A DNA stretch of 64,000 nucleotides from assembly GCF_003351785.1 (NCBI RefSeq), contig NZ_CP031230.1, positions 372,001 through 436,000 of the forward strand. The letters are read 5' to 3'. Within the stretch, counting starts at the first letter, position 1. Each line of letters begins with the position of its first letter. The stretch comes from Sporosarcina sp. PTS2304. GTDB taxonomy: Bacteria; Bacillota; Bacilli; Bacillales_A; Planococcaceae. Shown here piece after piece: positions 9,320-17,489 of the stretch. The position numbers were made by a program, and so were the translations under genes. The notes below the pieces were generated by a model. That model did no database searches. It was not told the DNA's origin and saw only the letters and a list, made by a program, of their open reading frames with translations.

Positions 9320-9709
9320 TTGGATAAACAAAATAAAATACTTACTATAGATCAGCAAGGGAATGAAATACACTTCGTTTTACATCCCGAAGCTCATTGG
9401 CCTTTAGGTTCGCCAACAGGCAAAATGCTGACTGACACAGACCGGCAATCATTCGTTTATGCATTCGATCATGAGTCGGGCTATCGTTATGCGTATTTTC
9501 CACAAAATAGCTGGAGTGGTCTTGCGAATGTACTTTTAACAGATGCCACTCCAGTTTTAGTTTGGCAAGATCAGAAACTTGTACTAACAGATTTAAAAGA
9601 TGAATTATACGCGTTAGTCCTTAATATTGAGGGAAATGACAATTACGGTGAAAAATTCAGTGCAGCTGTTGAAGAAGCATTTCAAGCTGTATTAGAACAG
9701 GTAAATTAA
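9320..9709 (+). CDS. yjbL: UPF0738 family protein (YjbL-like)
   Basis: Conserved protein of unknown function that sits just before NAD kinase in Bacillales. I place the start at TTG 9320, preceded by AAGGAAGTGG (9306-9315); this gives 129 aa, near the family length. A longer frame from 9242 has no ribosome binding site. Visible conserved-looking segments are [21 protein letters not shown] and [15 protein letters not shown]. It ends two bases before the ppnK reading frame region, so it is probably co-transcribed with ppnK. The family assignment is by position and remembered similarity, so moderate. Confidence 0.75.
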   Translation: MDKQNKILTIDQQGNEIHFVLHPEAHWPLGSPTGKMLTDTDRQSFVYAFDHESGYRYAYFPQNSWSGLANVLLTDATPVLVWQDQKLVLTDLKDELYALVLNIEGNDNYGEKFSAAVEEAFQAVLEQVN

Positions 9710-9750
9710 GTATGACGATTGTATTGCAAAAAAGGAAAGGGAGTGACTTA

Positions 9751-10584
9751 ATGAAGTTCACTATTCAGTCGCGCAACGATGAGATTTCGAATAAGTTAAT
9801 GAAAGAAGCGAGAATTTATTTACGAGATTTCGGTTTGAAGTATGATGAGGAAGAACCGGACATCGTGTTGTCGATCGGTGGAGATGGTACGTTACTGCAT
9901 GCTTTCCATAAGTACATACATCGTTTAGATTCTACATCCTTTGTTGGAATTCATACAGGTCATTTAGGGTTTTATGCAGATTGGAAACCTTCGGAGATAG
10001 AGAAACTTGTAATTTTAATCGCAAGGCAGGAGTACGAAGTGATTGAATATCCTTTGATTGAAGTGACGATCAATTATCGACATTCAGAAAAAAGTGCTTC
10101 TTATTTAGCGTTAAATGAATCTACAGTGAAATCACCAGACGTTACGTTAGTGATGGATGTAGAATTAAATGGCGAACATTTTGAGCGTTTTAGAGGTGAC
10201 GGGCTCTGCATGTCGACACCATCAGGATCTACCGCTTACAGCAAATCACTAGGCGGAGCAATTATTCACCCTTCATTGCCATCGATGCAGTTGACAGAAA
10301 TGGCTTCTATTAATAACCGAGTTTTCCGTACGGTAGGGTCACCACTTATTTTACCAGATCATCATGTATGTACATTGACACCAGTCAAAGGACCGGATTT
10401 CATGGTGACAGTGGATCACTTGCAATTACTTCATAAAGATGTAAAGTCGATTGAGTACAAAGTATCCAATGAAAAAATGGGCTTCGCACGTTTTAGACCA
10501 TTTCCTTTTTGGATGCGTGTCAATGAATCGTTCGTAGCGAGTGATTTAATCTACGAACGTGAAGATGATGAAAATAAAAACTAA
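9751..10584 (+). CDS. ppnK: NAD kinase
   Basis: Phosphorylates NAD to NADP. The nucleotide-binding motif [13 protein letters not shown] is near residue 50, and the second motif [22 protein letters not shown] is in the middle; both are diagnostic. The start is ATG 9751, with AAAGGAAAGGGAG just upstream, giving 277 aa, close to the usual 265-270. The next gene, an RluD-like pseudouridine synthase, overlaps its end, as in B. subtilis yjbN-yjbO. Confidence 0.95.
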   Translation: MKFTIQSRNDEISNKLMKEARIYLRDFGLKYDEEEPDIVLSIGGDGTLLHAFHKYIHRLDSTSFVGIHTGHLGFYADWKPSEIEKLVILIARQEYEVIEYPLIEVTINYRHSEKSASYLALNESTVKSPDVTLVMDVELNGEHFERFRGDGLCMSTPSGSTAYSKSLGGAIIHPSLPSMQLTEMASINNRVFRTVGSPLILPDHHVCTLTPVKGPDFMVTVDHLQLLHKDVKSIEYKVSNEKMGFARFRPFPFWMRVNESFVASDLIYEREDDENKN

Positions 10585-11506
10585 CCCGCTATTTCAACTA
10601 GACTATGACGTTGTGAATAAAGGGGTGCTGCGTGACTTTTTGGCAGAGAAAGAGATATCCAAAACGACATTGACGGCTATTAAATATACGGGTGGTCAAA
10701 TTTTAGTGAATGGACATGAGCAGAATGTCCGTTACCCGTTACAAGCTGGAGATCGAGTCACTGTATTGTTTCCACCAGAGAAAATAAGTGATGGATTGGC
10801 TCCGGAGTTTGGAGCGCTATCTATCCTCTATGAAGATGAAACTATTTTACTGCTCGATAAACCAGCAGGGCAGAGTACTATCCCTTCTCGTAATCATCCT
10901 TCAGGTACCGTTGCGAATTATGTTTGTGGAAAGTTTATGGCGGAGGGAGTACCGTCAACGGCTCATATGGTTACGAGACTCGATACAGATACTTCAGGTA
11001 TCATTTGTGTGGCGAAGAACCGTCATATCCATCATTTGTTAAGCAAACAGATGAATGAGAACTTATTTAAACGTCAGTACACCGCGTTTGCTGAAGGTGC
11101 AATCACTCCTTCCTTTTTAATGATCGAGCAACCAATCGGGAGAAAAGAAGGCAGTATAATTGAAAGAATCGTTCGGCAAGATGGACAATACGCGAGGACG
11201 GATGTCTGTGTAGAGGAAATTGCCGAAAATGAAGCAACTGAGTTTTCTGTCGTGAAGTTGGCTCTTCACACAGGAAGAACTCATCAAATACGTGTTCACT
11301 TACAATGGCTTGGTCACCCTTTAATCGGTGATGATCTATATGGTGCGAATGAACACGTTTTTGCGCGACAAGCATTGCATTGTTCAGCAATTAGTTTCCT
11401 CCATCCACTAACGAAGAGACGAATTGAGTGTGTAAGTCCTTTACCTGTAGATATGCATTTATTTTTGCAAAGTAGTAGGAAAGGCAGTGTAGAAGGGAAG
11501 GTGTGA
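10565..11506 (+). CDS. yjbO: RluD-family 23S rRNA pseudouridine synthase (YjbO-like)
   Basis: Isomerises uridine to pseudouridine in rRNA. The catalytic Asp is in the conserved TRLDTDTSG segment, and [24 protein letters not shown] is the second family block. The N-terminal part ([19 protein letters not shown]) resembles an S4-type RNA-binding domain. The start is unclear: GTG 10559, ATG 10565 and ATG 10568 are all in frame inside the end of ppnK, with no strong ribosome binding site, suggesting translational coupling. It ends four bases before mgtE. Confidence 0.9.
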   Translation: MMKIKTNPLFQLDYDVVNKGVLRDFLAEKEISKTTLTAIKYTGGQILVNGHEQNVRYPLQAGDRVTVLFPPEKISDGLAPEFGALSILYEDETILLLDKPAGQSTIPSRNHPSGTVANYVCGKFMAEGVPSTAHMVTRLDTDTSGIICVAKNRHIHHLLSKQMNENLFKRQYTAFAEGAITPSFLMIEQPIGRKEGSIIERIVRQDGQYARTDVCVEEIAENEATEFSVVKLALHTGRTHQIRVHLQWLGHPLIGDDLYGANEHVFARQALHCSAISFLHPLTKRRIECVSPLPVDMHLFLQSSRKGSVEGKV

Positions 11507-11510
11507 ACTT

Positions 11511-12887
11511 ATGGTAACTCCACTAGATGAATTAAAAAATGAAAAGGTTTTGGATGAGGAGAAGTTGAAATTACTGCTTGTCGAAGAAGACATCCATACG
11601 TTTAGACAAGAATACCTGGCGCTTCACCCTTATGACCGGGCGATTTTTTATGAAGAAGTCGGATCAGAACTTAGGGAATTAATGTATTTTTATTTATCGC
11701 CAAAAGAACTTGCTGAGATCTTTGAGACGAGTGAGATTGAAGAGGACGAATATAAAGAGTTCCTTGAGGAGATGGATGCGACTTATGCCGCAGAGATGAT
11801 TTCATACATGTTTGTGGATAATGCGGTAGATGTCCTGAAAGAACTTGATAAAAAGCAAGTTGTTAGTTACTTAACATTAATGGATAAAGAAGCCGCAATT
11901 CAGATTAAAGCGTTGCTTCACTATGAAGAGTATACAGCTGGATCGATTATGACGACGGAATTTGTTACGGTATCGGAGAATTCCACCGTTCGTTCAGCTA
12001 TGACGATTTTGCGTAGCGAAGCGCCAAGTGCAGAAACAATTTACTATTTATTCGTCGTAGATGATACGCAACGCTTAACCGGAGTCGTATCCCTTCGCGA
12101 CTTGATCATTGCAGACGAAGATACGCTAATTCGCGCGATTATGAGTGAACGTGTAGTGAGTGTATCGGTATCGGATGATCAGGAAGACGTTGCACGGACG
12201 ATTCAGGACTATAACTTCTTAGCCGTGCCGGTTGTTGACTTTCAGCAACATATTTTAGGGATTATTACAGTCGATGATATTATTGATGTAATCGACGAAG
12301 AAGCTTCGGATGACTATTCTAAACTTGCCGGGGTTTCCACGATGGATACTTTCGATAAAAATTCATTCTCAGCTGCCAAAAAACGTATCCCGTGGTTAAT
12401 CACTTTGATTGTACTCGGTATGTTAACCGCTAATTTAATTGATTTATTTACAGAAACTATTTCTCAAGTAGCTTTATTGGCCGTCTTTATTCCGTTAATT
12501 GCTGGGACAGCAGGTAATAGTGGGACACAATCACTAGCCGTTGCGGTTCGAGGGATTGCGACGAGAGATATTGAAGACGAAAGTAAATTTAAGCTACTCA
12601 TTCGAGAAGCAGGTACGGGGTTAATTACGGGTTTAGTTTGTGCGATTTTCGTCGTATTATTAATATTTGTTTGGAAGCATGAACTAGTTATCGCATTATT
12701 AGTCGGTACCGCTACGCTAGTATCTATTTTTGTTGCGACGATTTCAGGATCTTTCATCCCGTTATTTATGCATAAAATAAAAGTCGATCCGGCCGTTGCT
12801 TCAGGTCCGTTTATTACGACACTTAACGATGTCATTAGTATTATTATTTATCTAGGTCTAGCAACAGCATTCATCAGTTCTTTGTGA
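11511..12887 (+). CDS. mgtE: Magnesium transporter MgtE
   Basis: Mg2+ channel/transporter with a cytoplasmic gating region and a five-helix membrane domain. The order visible is: N-terminal helical domain (to about residue 130), two CBS domains (about 135-255: GSIMTTEFVTVSENSTVRSA and IMSERVVSVSVSDDQEDVA), a connecting helix, and membrane helices from about residue 285 to the end, with the pore-region motif PLIAGTAGNSGTQSL. The 458-aa length is normal. AAGGGAAGGTG precedes ATG 11511. No Mg riboswitch lies directly upstream because yjbO is only four bases away. Confidence 0.95.
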   Translation: MVTPLDELKNEKVLDEEKLKLLLVEEDIHTFRQEYLALHPYDRAIFYEEVGSELRELMYFYLSPKELAEIFETSEIEEDEYKEFLEEMDATYAAEMISYMFVDNAVDVLKELDKKQVVSYLTLMDKEAAIQIKALLHYEEYTAGSIMTTEFVTVSENSTVRSAMTILRSEAPSAETIYYLFVVDDTQRLTGVVSLRDLIIADEDTLIRAIMSERVVSVSVSDDQEDVARTIQDYNFLAVPVVDFQQHILGIITVDDIIDVIDEEASDDYSKLAGVSTMDTFDKNSFSAAKKRIPWLITLIVLGMLTANLIDLFTETISQVALLAVFIPLIAGTAGNSGTQSLAVAVRGIATRDIEDESKFKLLIREAGTGLITGLVCAIFVVLLIFVWKHELVIALLVGTATLVSIFVATISGSFIPLFMHKIKVDPAVASGPFITTLNDVISIIIYLGLATAFISSL

Positions 12888-12916
12888 ACGATGAATGCTT
12901 TTTTGTTCTTCATTGG

Positions 12917-12945
12917 AACATTAGGCTTTTTCATTACATATGCTA
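12917..12945 (+). promoter_or_regulatory. Sigma-K-type promoter of cotO
   Basis: AACA (12917-12920), then exactly 16 bases, then CATATGCTA (12937-12945). This matches the known sigma-K pattern (AC element, 16 bases, CATANNNTA). It overlaps the first in-frame ATG (12940) of the downstream open frame and so argues for the later start at 12967. Confidence 0.7.
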
Positions 12946-12966
12946 GACGAAAAGGATGTGATGAAG

Positions 12967-13362
12967 ATGAGTCAGAAAAAGCCGTTATTATTTGTGAATA
13001 GCCCAGTAATAAGAAAGCATGTGTATAAACCTCTACCAGAAGAAGAAAGTACATCTATTTTTGAAATAGAACATACAAGAGAGGAAGTACATTTGCAGCA
13101 ACCCTCTATTGATGATATGTCAATAGAAGAAGACATGTTAACAAATCCACAAATTCAGCCGATTCTATATTACTTAGACCACCCTTTTCGAAAAGAGTTG
13201 TATCAACCCATTGAAGTTATTACGAAAGATCAAGTAATAAAAGGGAAAATTCACGAATTGGATTCTAGTTTGTTATGGATGATGAAAGATCATGAACTTA
13301 TTTCCATTGCTTTAGGAGAGATTACAGATATCAAATGGAAACAGCAATCATTTACTATATAA
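12967..13362 (+). CDS. cotO: Spore coat protein CotO-like
   Basis: Probable morphogenetic spore-coat protein. The N-terminus is short and variable (KKPLLFVNSPVIRKHVYKP), and the C-terminal domain (HPFRKELYQPIEVITKDQVIKGKIHELD...) resembles the CotO family C-terminal region. I start it at ATG 12967: AAAGGATGTGAT (12951-12962) is an almost complete anti-16S match 8 bases upstream, and the sigma-K-like promoter covers the earlier ATG at 12940. This gives 131 aa. Its place next to a cotZ-like gene matches the B. subtilis cotO-cotZ neighbourhood. Family assignment is moderate; a role in the coat is well supported by promoter and context. Confidence 0.72.
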   Translation: MSQKKPLLFVNSPVIRKHVYKPLPEEESTSIFEIEHTREEVHLQQPSIDDMSIEEDMLTNPQIQPILYYLDHPFRKELYQPIEVITKDQVIKGKIHELDSSLLWMMKDHELISIALGEITDIKWKQQSFTI

Positions 13363-13368
13363 TTATAA

Positions 13369-13690
13369 AAAGGGGCTGTCCAATAAGTCCCTAAAATAAA
13401 TCAGGCAGAGAAAAACGAATCGTTTTTCTCTGCCTGATTTTGGTTTGTAGTCGTTCACAGTTGAAAGTAGCCGGCGGATGCCCGCTACTTTCAACTGTGA
13501 ACCAGTGCGACGATTGCGAACTCCGTATGAAACTTTTCAAGGCCACGGAACGATGCCGTATGTTCTTCTATAGAAAAAGTGAGTTGTTCTGTGGTGTACT
13601 GTTCGTAAGTAATCTTTGGATCGCGCATAAAAAATCGTCCTTTCGTAGAGTGGGTTTGGTAACTTTATTCTACTAGAAAGGGCGATTTTT
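13369..13690 (-). mobile_element. Internally deleted IS1182-like element remnant
   Basis: Starts with AAAAGGGGCTGTCC and contains two strong hairpins: 13402-13436 (CAGGCAGAGAAAAACG paired with CGTTTTTCTCTGCCTG) and 13454-13501 (TTCACAGTTGAAAGTAGC paired with GCTACTTTCAACTGTGAA). On the minus strand it encodes a 45-aa frame in which a transposase-like N-terminus is joined directly to a C-terminal segment. The right end is unclear; GGACAGCCCCTTTT at 13810-13823 could be the partner end. Confidence 0.6.
13491..13628 (-). pseudogene. IS1182-type transposase remnant (45 codons)
   Basis: Reads MRDPKITYEQYTTEQLTF at the N-terminus, like the start of IS1182-family transposases. It then jumps to LEKFHTEFAIVALVHS, which resembles their C-terminal end (FG-x-x-ALVHNL type). 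The whole catalytic middle is missing. It is non-functional; the frame ends inside a long hairpin. Family naming is from remembered sequence patterns. Confidence 0.55.
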
Positions 13691-13768
13691 TTGTACCTAT
13701 TTGAAGCAAGATATCGAGTGGAACGGAAAGGAACGGCGAAGAAAGGATTCTTCTATTCGTTTCATGAG

Positions 13769-13823
13769 AAAAAGGGCTGTCACAGAAACTCAGTTCTCAC
13801 TGACTTTCTGGACAGCCCCTTTT
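13769..13823 (-). terminator. Repeated terminator-type hairpin, copy f
   Basis: On the minus strand it reads GGGGCTGTCCAGAAAGTCAG ... CTGAGTTTCTGTGACAGCCCTTTTT, the same pattern as the hairpins at 24246, 39659, 42071, 44057 and 50943. It lies about 190 bases beyond the cotZ stop and points in the cotZ direction, so it could end that transcript; it could also be the outer end of the IS1182-like remnant. Confidence 0.65.
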
Positions 13824-14014
13824 ATTGGTTATTGCCGGTTTTACTTGATAATTGTTAGTCATAAAAGTAATCAGAATTTTTTCTCGCTTCTTATAGAACA
13901 ATGAAAAAATAGCGTGAGGAATACTTGCCAGTGTGTTTTGCAACAGCTACTATCAAGTATCCCTAACGTCTTTGACAGCTTTTTTTCGTTGCGAGCATTT
14001 TTGCGGAGTGTATT

Positions 14015-14584
14015 TTATGTTTCGTCGCAGAAATCAATATAAACATCATCAATACATTGAATCCCGCAGAAGCAACTTAAGTCGACTGTTAAACATGTAT
14101 TAGTAGGACCGAAACCATTCACTTTACATACTTTCTCCAAACAAATTTTTCCGTTGTCATAAATATCTATAGGATTCCCATTGTATAACGGCTGTAATAC
14201 TTGAATAGTTGCACAACATGAATCGAAAACTGTTTGTACTCTGAAAAATACAGAAACACAACTTGTTGATGGATACGATGGTTTTCTACCCATTTCACTT
14301 TCATTAGCAGCTCTTGGATAAGGTTTTACAGATTTACCGCCTCTAAATACCGCTTTGAAATAATCACCATCATCCGTCAGTAAACTGAATACACGCGTAT
14401 TGACACGACCGCGCACTGGACTGACTAGACTGCCCAATGGCGCCATGAAACAATCCGTATCACATTCTACACAGTCTACTTCTGGACTTGTGCTTTGGAC
14501 GCGTTTGATGAAACGTACGACTTCACAAATACAATTGGACTTATGACAACCACCATGCTTATTGTCTTTTCTTTCACATCCCAC
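14015..14584 (-). CDS. cotZ: Spore coat protein CotZ/CotY family
   Basis: Cysteine-rich protein of the outer coat or crust. Conserved-looking segments are SNCICEVVRFIKRVQ at the N-terminus, a Cys-rich VDCVECDTDCF, FFRVQTVFDSCCATIQVLQPL, and the C-terminal TCLTVDLSCFCGIQC, all typical of CotY/CotZ. I start it at GTG 14584, preceded by AGGAGGTGG; this gives 189 aa. The longer open frame upstream has no ribosome binding site. A sigma-K-like -10 (CATAAAGTA on the minus strand, 14615-14623) lies just upstream. It is transcribed divergently from the YhcN-spoVA operon. Confidence 0.88.
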   Translation of the reverse strand: MGCERKDNKHGGCHKSNCICEVVRFIKRVQSTSPEVDCVECDTDCFMAPLGSLVSPVRGRVNTRVFSLLTDDGDYFKAVFRGGKSVKPYPRAANESEMGRKPSYPSTSCVSVFFRVQTVFDSCCATIQVLQPLYNGNPIDIYDNGKICLEKVCKVNGFGPTNTCLTVDLSCFCGIQCIDDVYIDFCDET

Positions 14585-14614
14585 TACTGTCCACCTCCTG
14601 TTTATCGTTCTCTT

Positions 14615-14623
14615 TACTTTATG
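14615..14623 (-). promoter_or_regulatory. Sigma-K-like -10 element of cotZ
   Basis: CATAAAGTA on the minus strand fits CATANNNTA, 31 bases before the cotZ start. The expected AC-containing -35 at 16 bases is only partly present (a C but not the A). Confidence 0.5.
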
Positions 14624-14660
14624 CAACAGGAGCAAAGAGGGCAGGGCGTTTGCACAGAAA

Positions 14661-14690
14661 TGCATAATTCACTATGTATTATTCCATACT
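14661..14690 (+). promoter_or_regulatory. Sigma-G-type promoter of the yhcN-spoVA operon
   Basis: TGCATA (14661-14666), an 18-base spacer, and CATACT (14685-14690). This fits the forespore sigma-G pattern (TGNATA, 17-18 bases, CATACTA) and lies 22 bases before the lipoprotein start, as expected for germination genes. Confidence 0.7.
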
Positions 14691-14712
14691 GTAAAGAAGG
14701 GAGGCGGTACTC

Positions 14713-15105
14713 TTGAAAAGACTTATATACGTGCTGTTAGTGAGTGTATTCTTAACAGGATGTAGCGATAAAGGGACGCATATTGAAAACACAACAAATA
14801 CAGACACAGATTTCTTGAAAGAAACGATTGATCAAAATAAACATGTCAAGTTAGCAATTGCGTTAGTACATGAAAAGGATGTACTAGTAGCAATCCGAGT
14901 CAATACATTTTCAAGATTTCAAAAAAAGAAGATTGCATCAACTATTGAAAAGAAACTGGAAAAAGAGTATCCAGATTTGAAGGTTACCGTTTCGGCAGAC
15001 AGTAAAGTTCTGTTGGAAACAGATAAGTTAATAAAAAAAGAAAAACCGTCAGCGTATCGAAAAAAGATTGACCAAATCAAATCCATTGAGAAGGAGCAAA
15101 CCTAA
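14713..15105 (+). CDS. YhcN/YlaJ-family sporulation lipoprotein
   Basis: Small lipoprotein, probably of the spore inner membrane. The signal peptide MKRLIYVLLVSVFLTGC ends in a lipobox with Cys17. The mature part has VKLAIALVHEKDVLVAIRVNTFSRF followed by basic-acidic helices (KKIASTIEKKLEKEYPDLKVTV), the YhcN/YlaJ pattern. The start is TTG 14713 with GAAGGGAGGCGG upstream. It overlaps the spoVAC start by one base, so it is the first gene of the spoVA operon. A sigma-G-like promoter lies directly upstream. A role in spore germination is inferred from context. Confidence 0.8.
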   Translation: MKRLIYVLLVSVFLTGCSDKGTHIENTTNTDTDFLKETIDQNKHVKLAIALVHEKDVLVAIRVNTFSRFQKKKIASTIEKKLEKEYPDLKVTVSADSKVLLETDKLIKKEKPSAYRKKIDQIKSIEKEQT

Positions 15106-15560
15106 TGGAACAAGAAAAGTATGCGCAATTAGAGAAAGAACTATCCCCAAAACCTCCTATACTTAAAAATATGGTGAAAGCTTTTCTAGTAGGTGGACTG
15201 ATTTGTTTAATTGGTCAGTTTATTGCACTTTTTTATATTACGTACTTTGACTTTACGGAACGGACTGCAAGTAATCCGACAGTGGCTACGATGATTTTTA
15301 TTTCGATGCTATTGACTGGCTTCGGATTGTATAAAAAGATCGCACAATTCGGAGGTGCGGGAGCGGCTGTTCCTATTACGGGTTTTGGAAATGCGGTTGT
15401 CTCTTCAGCCATTGAACATAAGTCGGAAGGATATGTGCTCGGCGTTGGAGGGAATATGTTTAAACTGGCAGGATCGGTAATTTTATTCGGAGTATTTTCT
15501 GCATTTCTTGTAGCTCTTATTAAAACATTACTCGTGAAATTTGGTGTGCTTTCATGGTGA
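15105..15560 (+). CDS. spoVAC: Stage V sporulation protein AC
   Basis: Integral membrane part of the SpoVA channel that moves calcium-dipicolinate into the developing spore and out during germination. There are about four hydrophobic segments, with the family motifs FLVGGLICLIGQF, FGGAGAAVPITGFGNAVVSSA and EGYVLGVGGNMFKLAG. At 151 aa it is full length. ATG 15105 follows AAGGAGCAAACCTA. The spoVAD start lies inside its last codons. Confidence 0.95.
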   Translation: MEQEKYAQLEKELSPKPPILKNMVKAFLVGGLICLIGQFIALFYITYFDFTERTASNPTVATMIFISMLLTGFGLYKKIAQFGGAGAAVPITGFGNAVVSSAIEHKSEGYVLGVGGNMFKLAGSVILFGVFSAFLVALIKTLLVKFGVLSW

Positions 15561-16573
15561 AACATGGCATTTTAACGTTTTCGTCGTTGCCAAGTATGTA
15601 TTCGACCGGTGTGACAGCAGGACCTTTAGAAAAAAAGAAAAGTGTATTTGCTGAGCAGTTTGATAAGGTATATGAAGATGAGCGATGTGATTTGGCAACG
15701 AATGAAGATGGACATAAACAACTCATGTATGATGCAGTGCAGATCGCATTAAGTAAAACAAAAAAGACTGTAGATAAAATTGATTTCTTTTTGACCGGAG
15801 ATTTAGTCAATCAGATGACTCCTTCTAATTTTACTGCTTTACAGCTAGGCATTCCGTATGTAGGAATATTCTCCGCTTGTGCCACTTCCGTTTCTTCCAT
15901 GATCACAGCTGCTTTACTTGTTGACGCAAATCAGGCGCGATGGCTTGTGGCGGGGTCTTCTAGTCAACATAATGCGATTGAACGACAATTCCGTTACCCG
16001 TTGGAATATGGTTCCCAAAAAGGTGCAGCATCGCAATGGACAGTGACAGCAGCAGGAGCAGTATTACTCGGACAACACATGCCTGAACACCCTTCAATTT
16101 GTTGTGCGACTATCGGGAAAGTAGTGGACATGGGGATGACAGACCCTTTAAATATGGGAGCAGCGATGGCCCCGGCTGCTATGGCCACATTGTCCAGTCA
16201 TTTGACGGGACATAATAAAACGATCAATGATTATGACACGATTATAACAGGTGATTTAGGGAGTAGTGGCTTTACCATTTTTAAAGCATTGGCGAATGAA
16301 AATGGATTAGCTCATACGAAGAATTTTCGGGATGCGGGAGAAGAGTTTTATGGAAATGATCCTTCCTTTCATGCGGGCGCTAGTGGTTCGGGTTGTTCCG
16401 CAGCCGTATTTTTCTCTGACGTCTATGAGAAACTTCGAAAGAAAGAATATAGGCGAGTTCTTCTCATTGCTACGGGTGCTCTTTTGTCACCGCTGACTTA
16501 TCAACAAGGAGACAGCATACCATGTATCGCACATGCAATTGAAATCGCAGTAGATGAGGTGATGGTAAATTGA
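15554..16573 (+). CDS. spoVAD: Stage V sporulation protein AD
   Basis: Cytoplasmic-face SpoVA subunit with a thiolase-like fold that binds dipicolinic acid. Seen: GILTFSSLPSMYSTGVTAGPLEK at the N-terminus, GIFSACATSVSSM, QWTVTAAGAVLL, DMGMTDPLNMGAAMAPAA and GASGSGCSAAVFFSD near the C-terminus. The length of 339 aa is usual. The start ATG overlaps the spoVAC stop and its own stop region overlaps the spoVAEb start, so the three are translationally coupled. Confidence 0.95.
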   Translation: MVKHGILTFSSLPSMYSTGVTAGPLEKKKSVFAEQFDKVYEDERCDLATNEDGHKQLMYDAVQIALSKTKKTVDKIDFFLTGDLVNQMTPSNFTALQLGIPYVGIFSACATSVSSMITAALLVDANQARWLVAGSSSQHNAIERQFRYPLEYGSQKGAASQWTVTAAGAVLLGQHMPEHPSICCATIGKVVDMGMTDPLNMGAAMAPAAMATLSSHLTGHNKTINDYDTIITGDLGSSGFTIFKALANENGLAHTKNFRDAGEEFYGNDPSFHAGASGSGCSAAVFFSDVYEKLRKKEYRRVLLIATGALLSPLTYQQGDSIPCIAHAIEIAVDEVMVN

Positions 16574-16932
16574 TATCGATTTATATTACTTCGTTTATTG
16601 TAGGTGGCTTGATATGTGTCATAGGACAATTATTAATGGATGTGGCGAAACTAACACCTGCTCACACTCTTTGTACATTAGTAGTGATGGGCTCTATTTT
16701 AGACGGGCTCGGCTGGTATGAACCGTTGATTGATTTTGCGGGAGCCGGCGCCACTATTCCTATTACTTCGTTCGGTAATGCGTTGACGCATGGTGCATTG
16801 GCGGAAGCAGAAAGACACGGCTTGATAGGTGTAGTCACGGGTATGTTTGAAGTGACAAGTTCGGGCATCAGTGCTGCAATTATTTTCGGGTTAATAGGAG
16901 CTTTGCTGTTTACTTCGAAAGGAAATGTTTAA
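16570..16932 (+). CDS. spoVAE: Stage V sporulation protein AE (AEb type)
   Basis: Small membrane subunit of the SpoVA channel, 120 aa, with about four hydrophobic helices. Motifs are FIVGGLICVIGQLLMDV, GAGATIPITSFGNALTHGA and GVVTGMFEVTSSGISAAI, which mirror SpoVAC. The TTG start at 16570 has GAGGTGATGG upstream inside spoVAD. There is no AEa, AA, AB or AF gene beside it. The cluster composition (YhcN-like, AC, AD, AEb) is like the second or mobile-type spoVA operons known in Bacillus. Confidence 0.92.
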   Translation: MISIYITSFIVGGLICVIGQLLMDVAKLTPAHTLCTLVVMGSILDGLGWYEPLIDFAGAGATIPITSFGNALTHGALAEAERHGLIGVVTGMFEVTSSGISAAIIFGLIGALLFTSKGNV

Positions 16933-16961
16933 AAATACCCTCTCCAATCCTTGATCCTCTG

Positions 16962-16970
16962 CATATAGTA
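16962..16970 (+). promoter_or_regulatory. Sigma-K-like -10 element before yjcZ-spoVIF
   Basis: CATATAGTA fits CATANNNTA and lies 24 bases before the yjcZ start. No clear AC element is seen 16 bases upstream, so this is a half match. Confidence 0.45.
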
Positions 16971-16994
16971 GAGAAGAAGGAAGGAGGGGTTTTT

Positions 16995-17135
16995 ATGTAT
17001 GGATGTTTTCCATCTCATAGTCAAGGTGGCTTTGGATATGGCGGAGGTTATGGGGAAAGATACGGTGGCTCTTCGTTCGTATTGATCGTCGTCTTATTTA
17101 TTTTGCTGATTATTGTAGGCAGAAGCTACTTCTAA
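16995..17135 (+). CDS. yjcZ: YjcZ-family sporulation protein (46 aa)
   Basis: Short Gly/Tyr-rich protein with one membrane anchor: MYGCFPSHSQGGFGYGGGYG, then the helix SFVLIVVLFILLIIVG and a short RSYF tail. This is the YjcZ/YtrH-like sporulation small-protein pattern. AAGGAGGGG sits at 16981-16989, ideally spaced. It ends 15 bases before spoVIF, so they share a transcript. Confidence 0.88.
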   Translation: MYGCFPSHSQGGFGYGGGYGERYGGSSFVLIVVLFILLIIVGRSYF

Positions 17136-17150
17136 GGAGGAGAGTACTAG

Positions 17151-17405
17151 ATGAATGATTCATTCTTTCGAAAAATCGAATCTAAAACAGGTGTTCCAAT
17201 GGAAGAAGTATTTGCATTAGCTAATGCCATTCAGTTTGCTGATTTTAAAGATGAACGTCAAGTGAGAAAGATTATTCAAAAAGTAAGTCAGTTAGCTAAT
17301 AAAGACGTCCCGCAACATGTGGAAGATGAGCTTGTGAATTCCATCATCCAAAGTGGTAAAGGGCTGAACTTTAACGATATAAATCACATGTTAGGCGGAA
17401 AATAA
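17151..17405 (+). CDS. spoVIF: Stage VI sporulation protein F
   Basis: Small 84-aa protein required for proper late coat assembly in B. subtilis (yjcC). Seen: FFRKIESKTGVPMEEVFALANAIQFADFKDERQVRKII and the C-terminal SGKGLNFNDINHMLGGK. AAGGAGGAGAG precedes ATG 17151. It is the gene after yjcZ, and a sigma-K-like element upstream of yjcZ would give mother-cell expression. Confidence 0.88.
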   Translation: MNDSFFRKIESKTGVPMEEVFALANAIQFADFKDERQVRKIIQKVSQLANKDVPQHVEDELVNSIIQSGKGLNFNDINHMLGGK

Positions 17406-17489
17406 AATAAATTATAGAAATGTGGTTTAAAAGCCATTCCATATGGATATAGTATAACCAAAGAATGAATTCAAAGGGAGGTGCACATC

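Noticed and set aside
11507..11510. Magnesium (M-box) riboswitch before mgtE
   Set aside because: Only four bases separate yjbO and mgtE, so no leader of this type can be present directly upstream.
13440..13676. 78-aa plus-strand frame in the IS1182-like remnant
   Set aside because: It reads across the hairpins in the wrong strand relative to the transposase fragment and has no family resemblance.
14585..14665. N-terminal extension of the cotZ-like protein
   Set aside because: The extension overlaps the sigma-K-like -10 and lacks a site, while GTG 14584 follows AGGAGGTGG.
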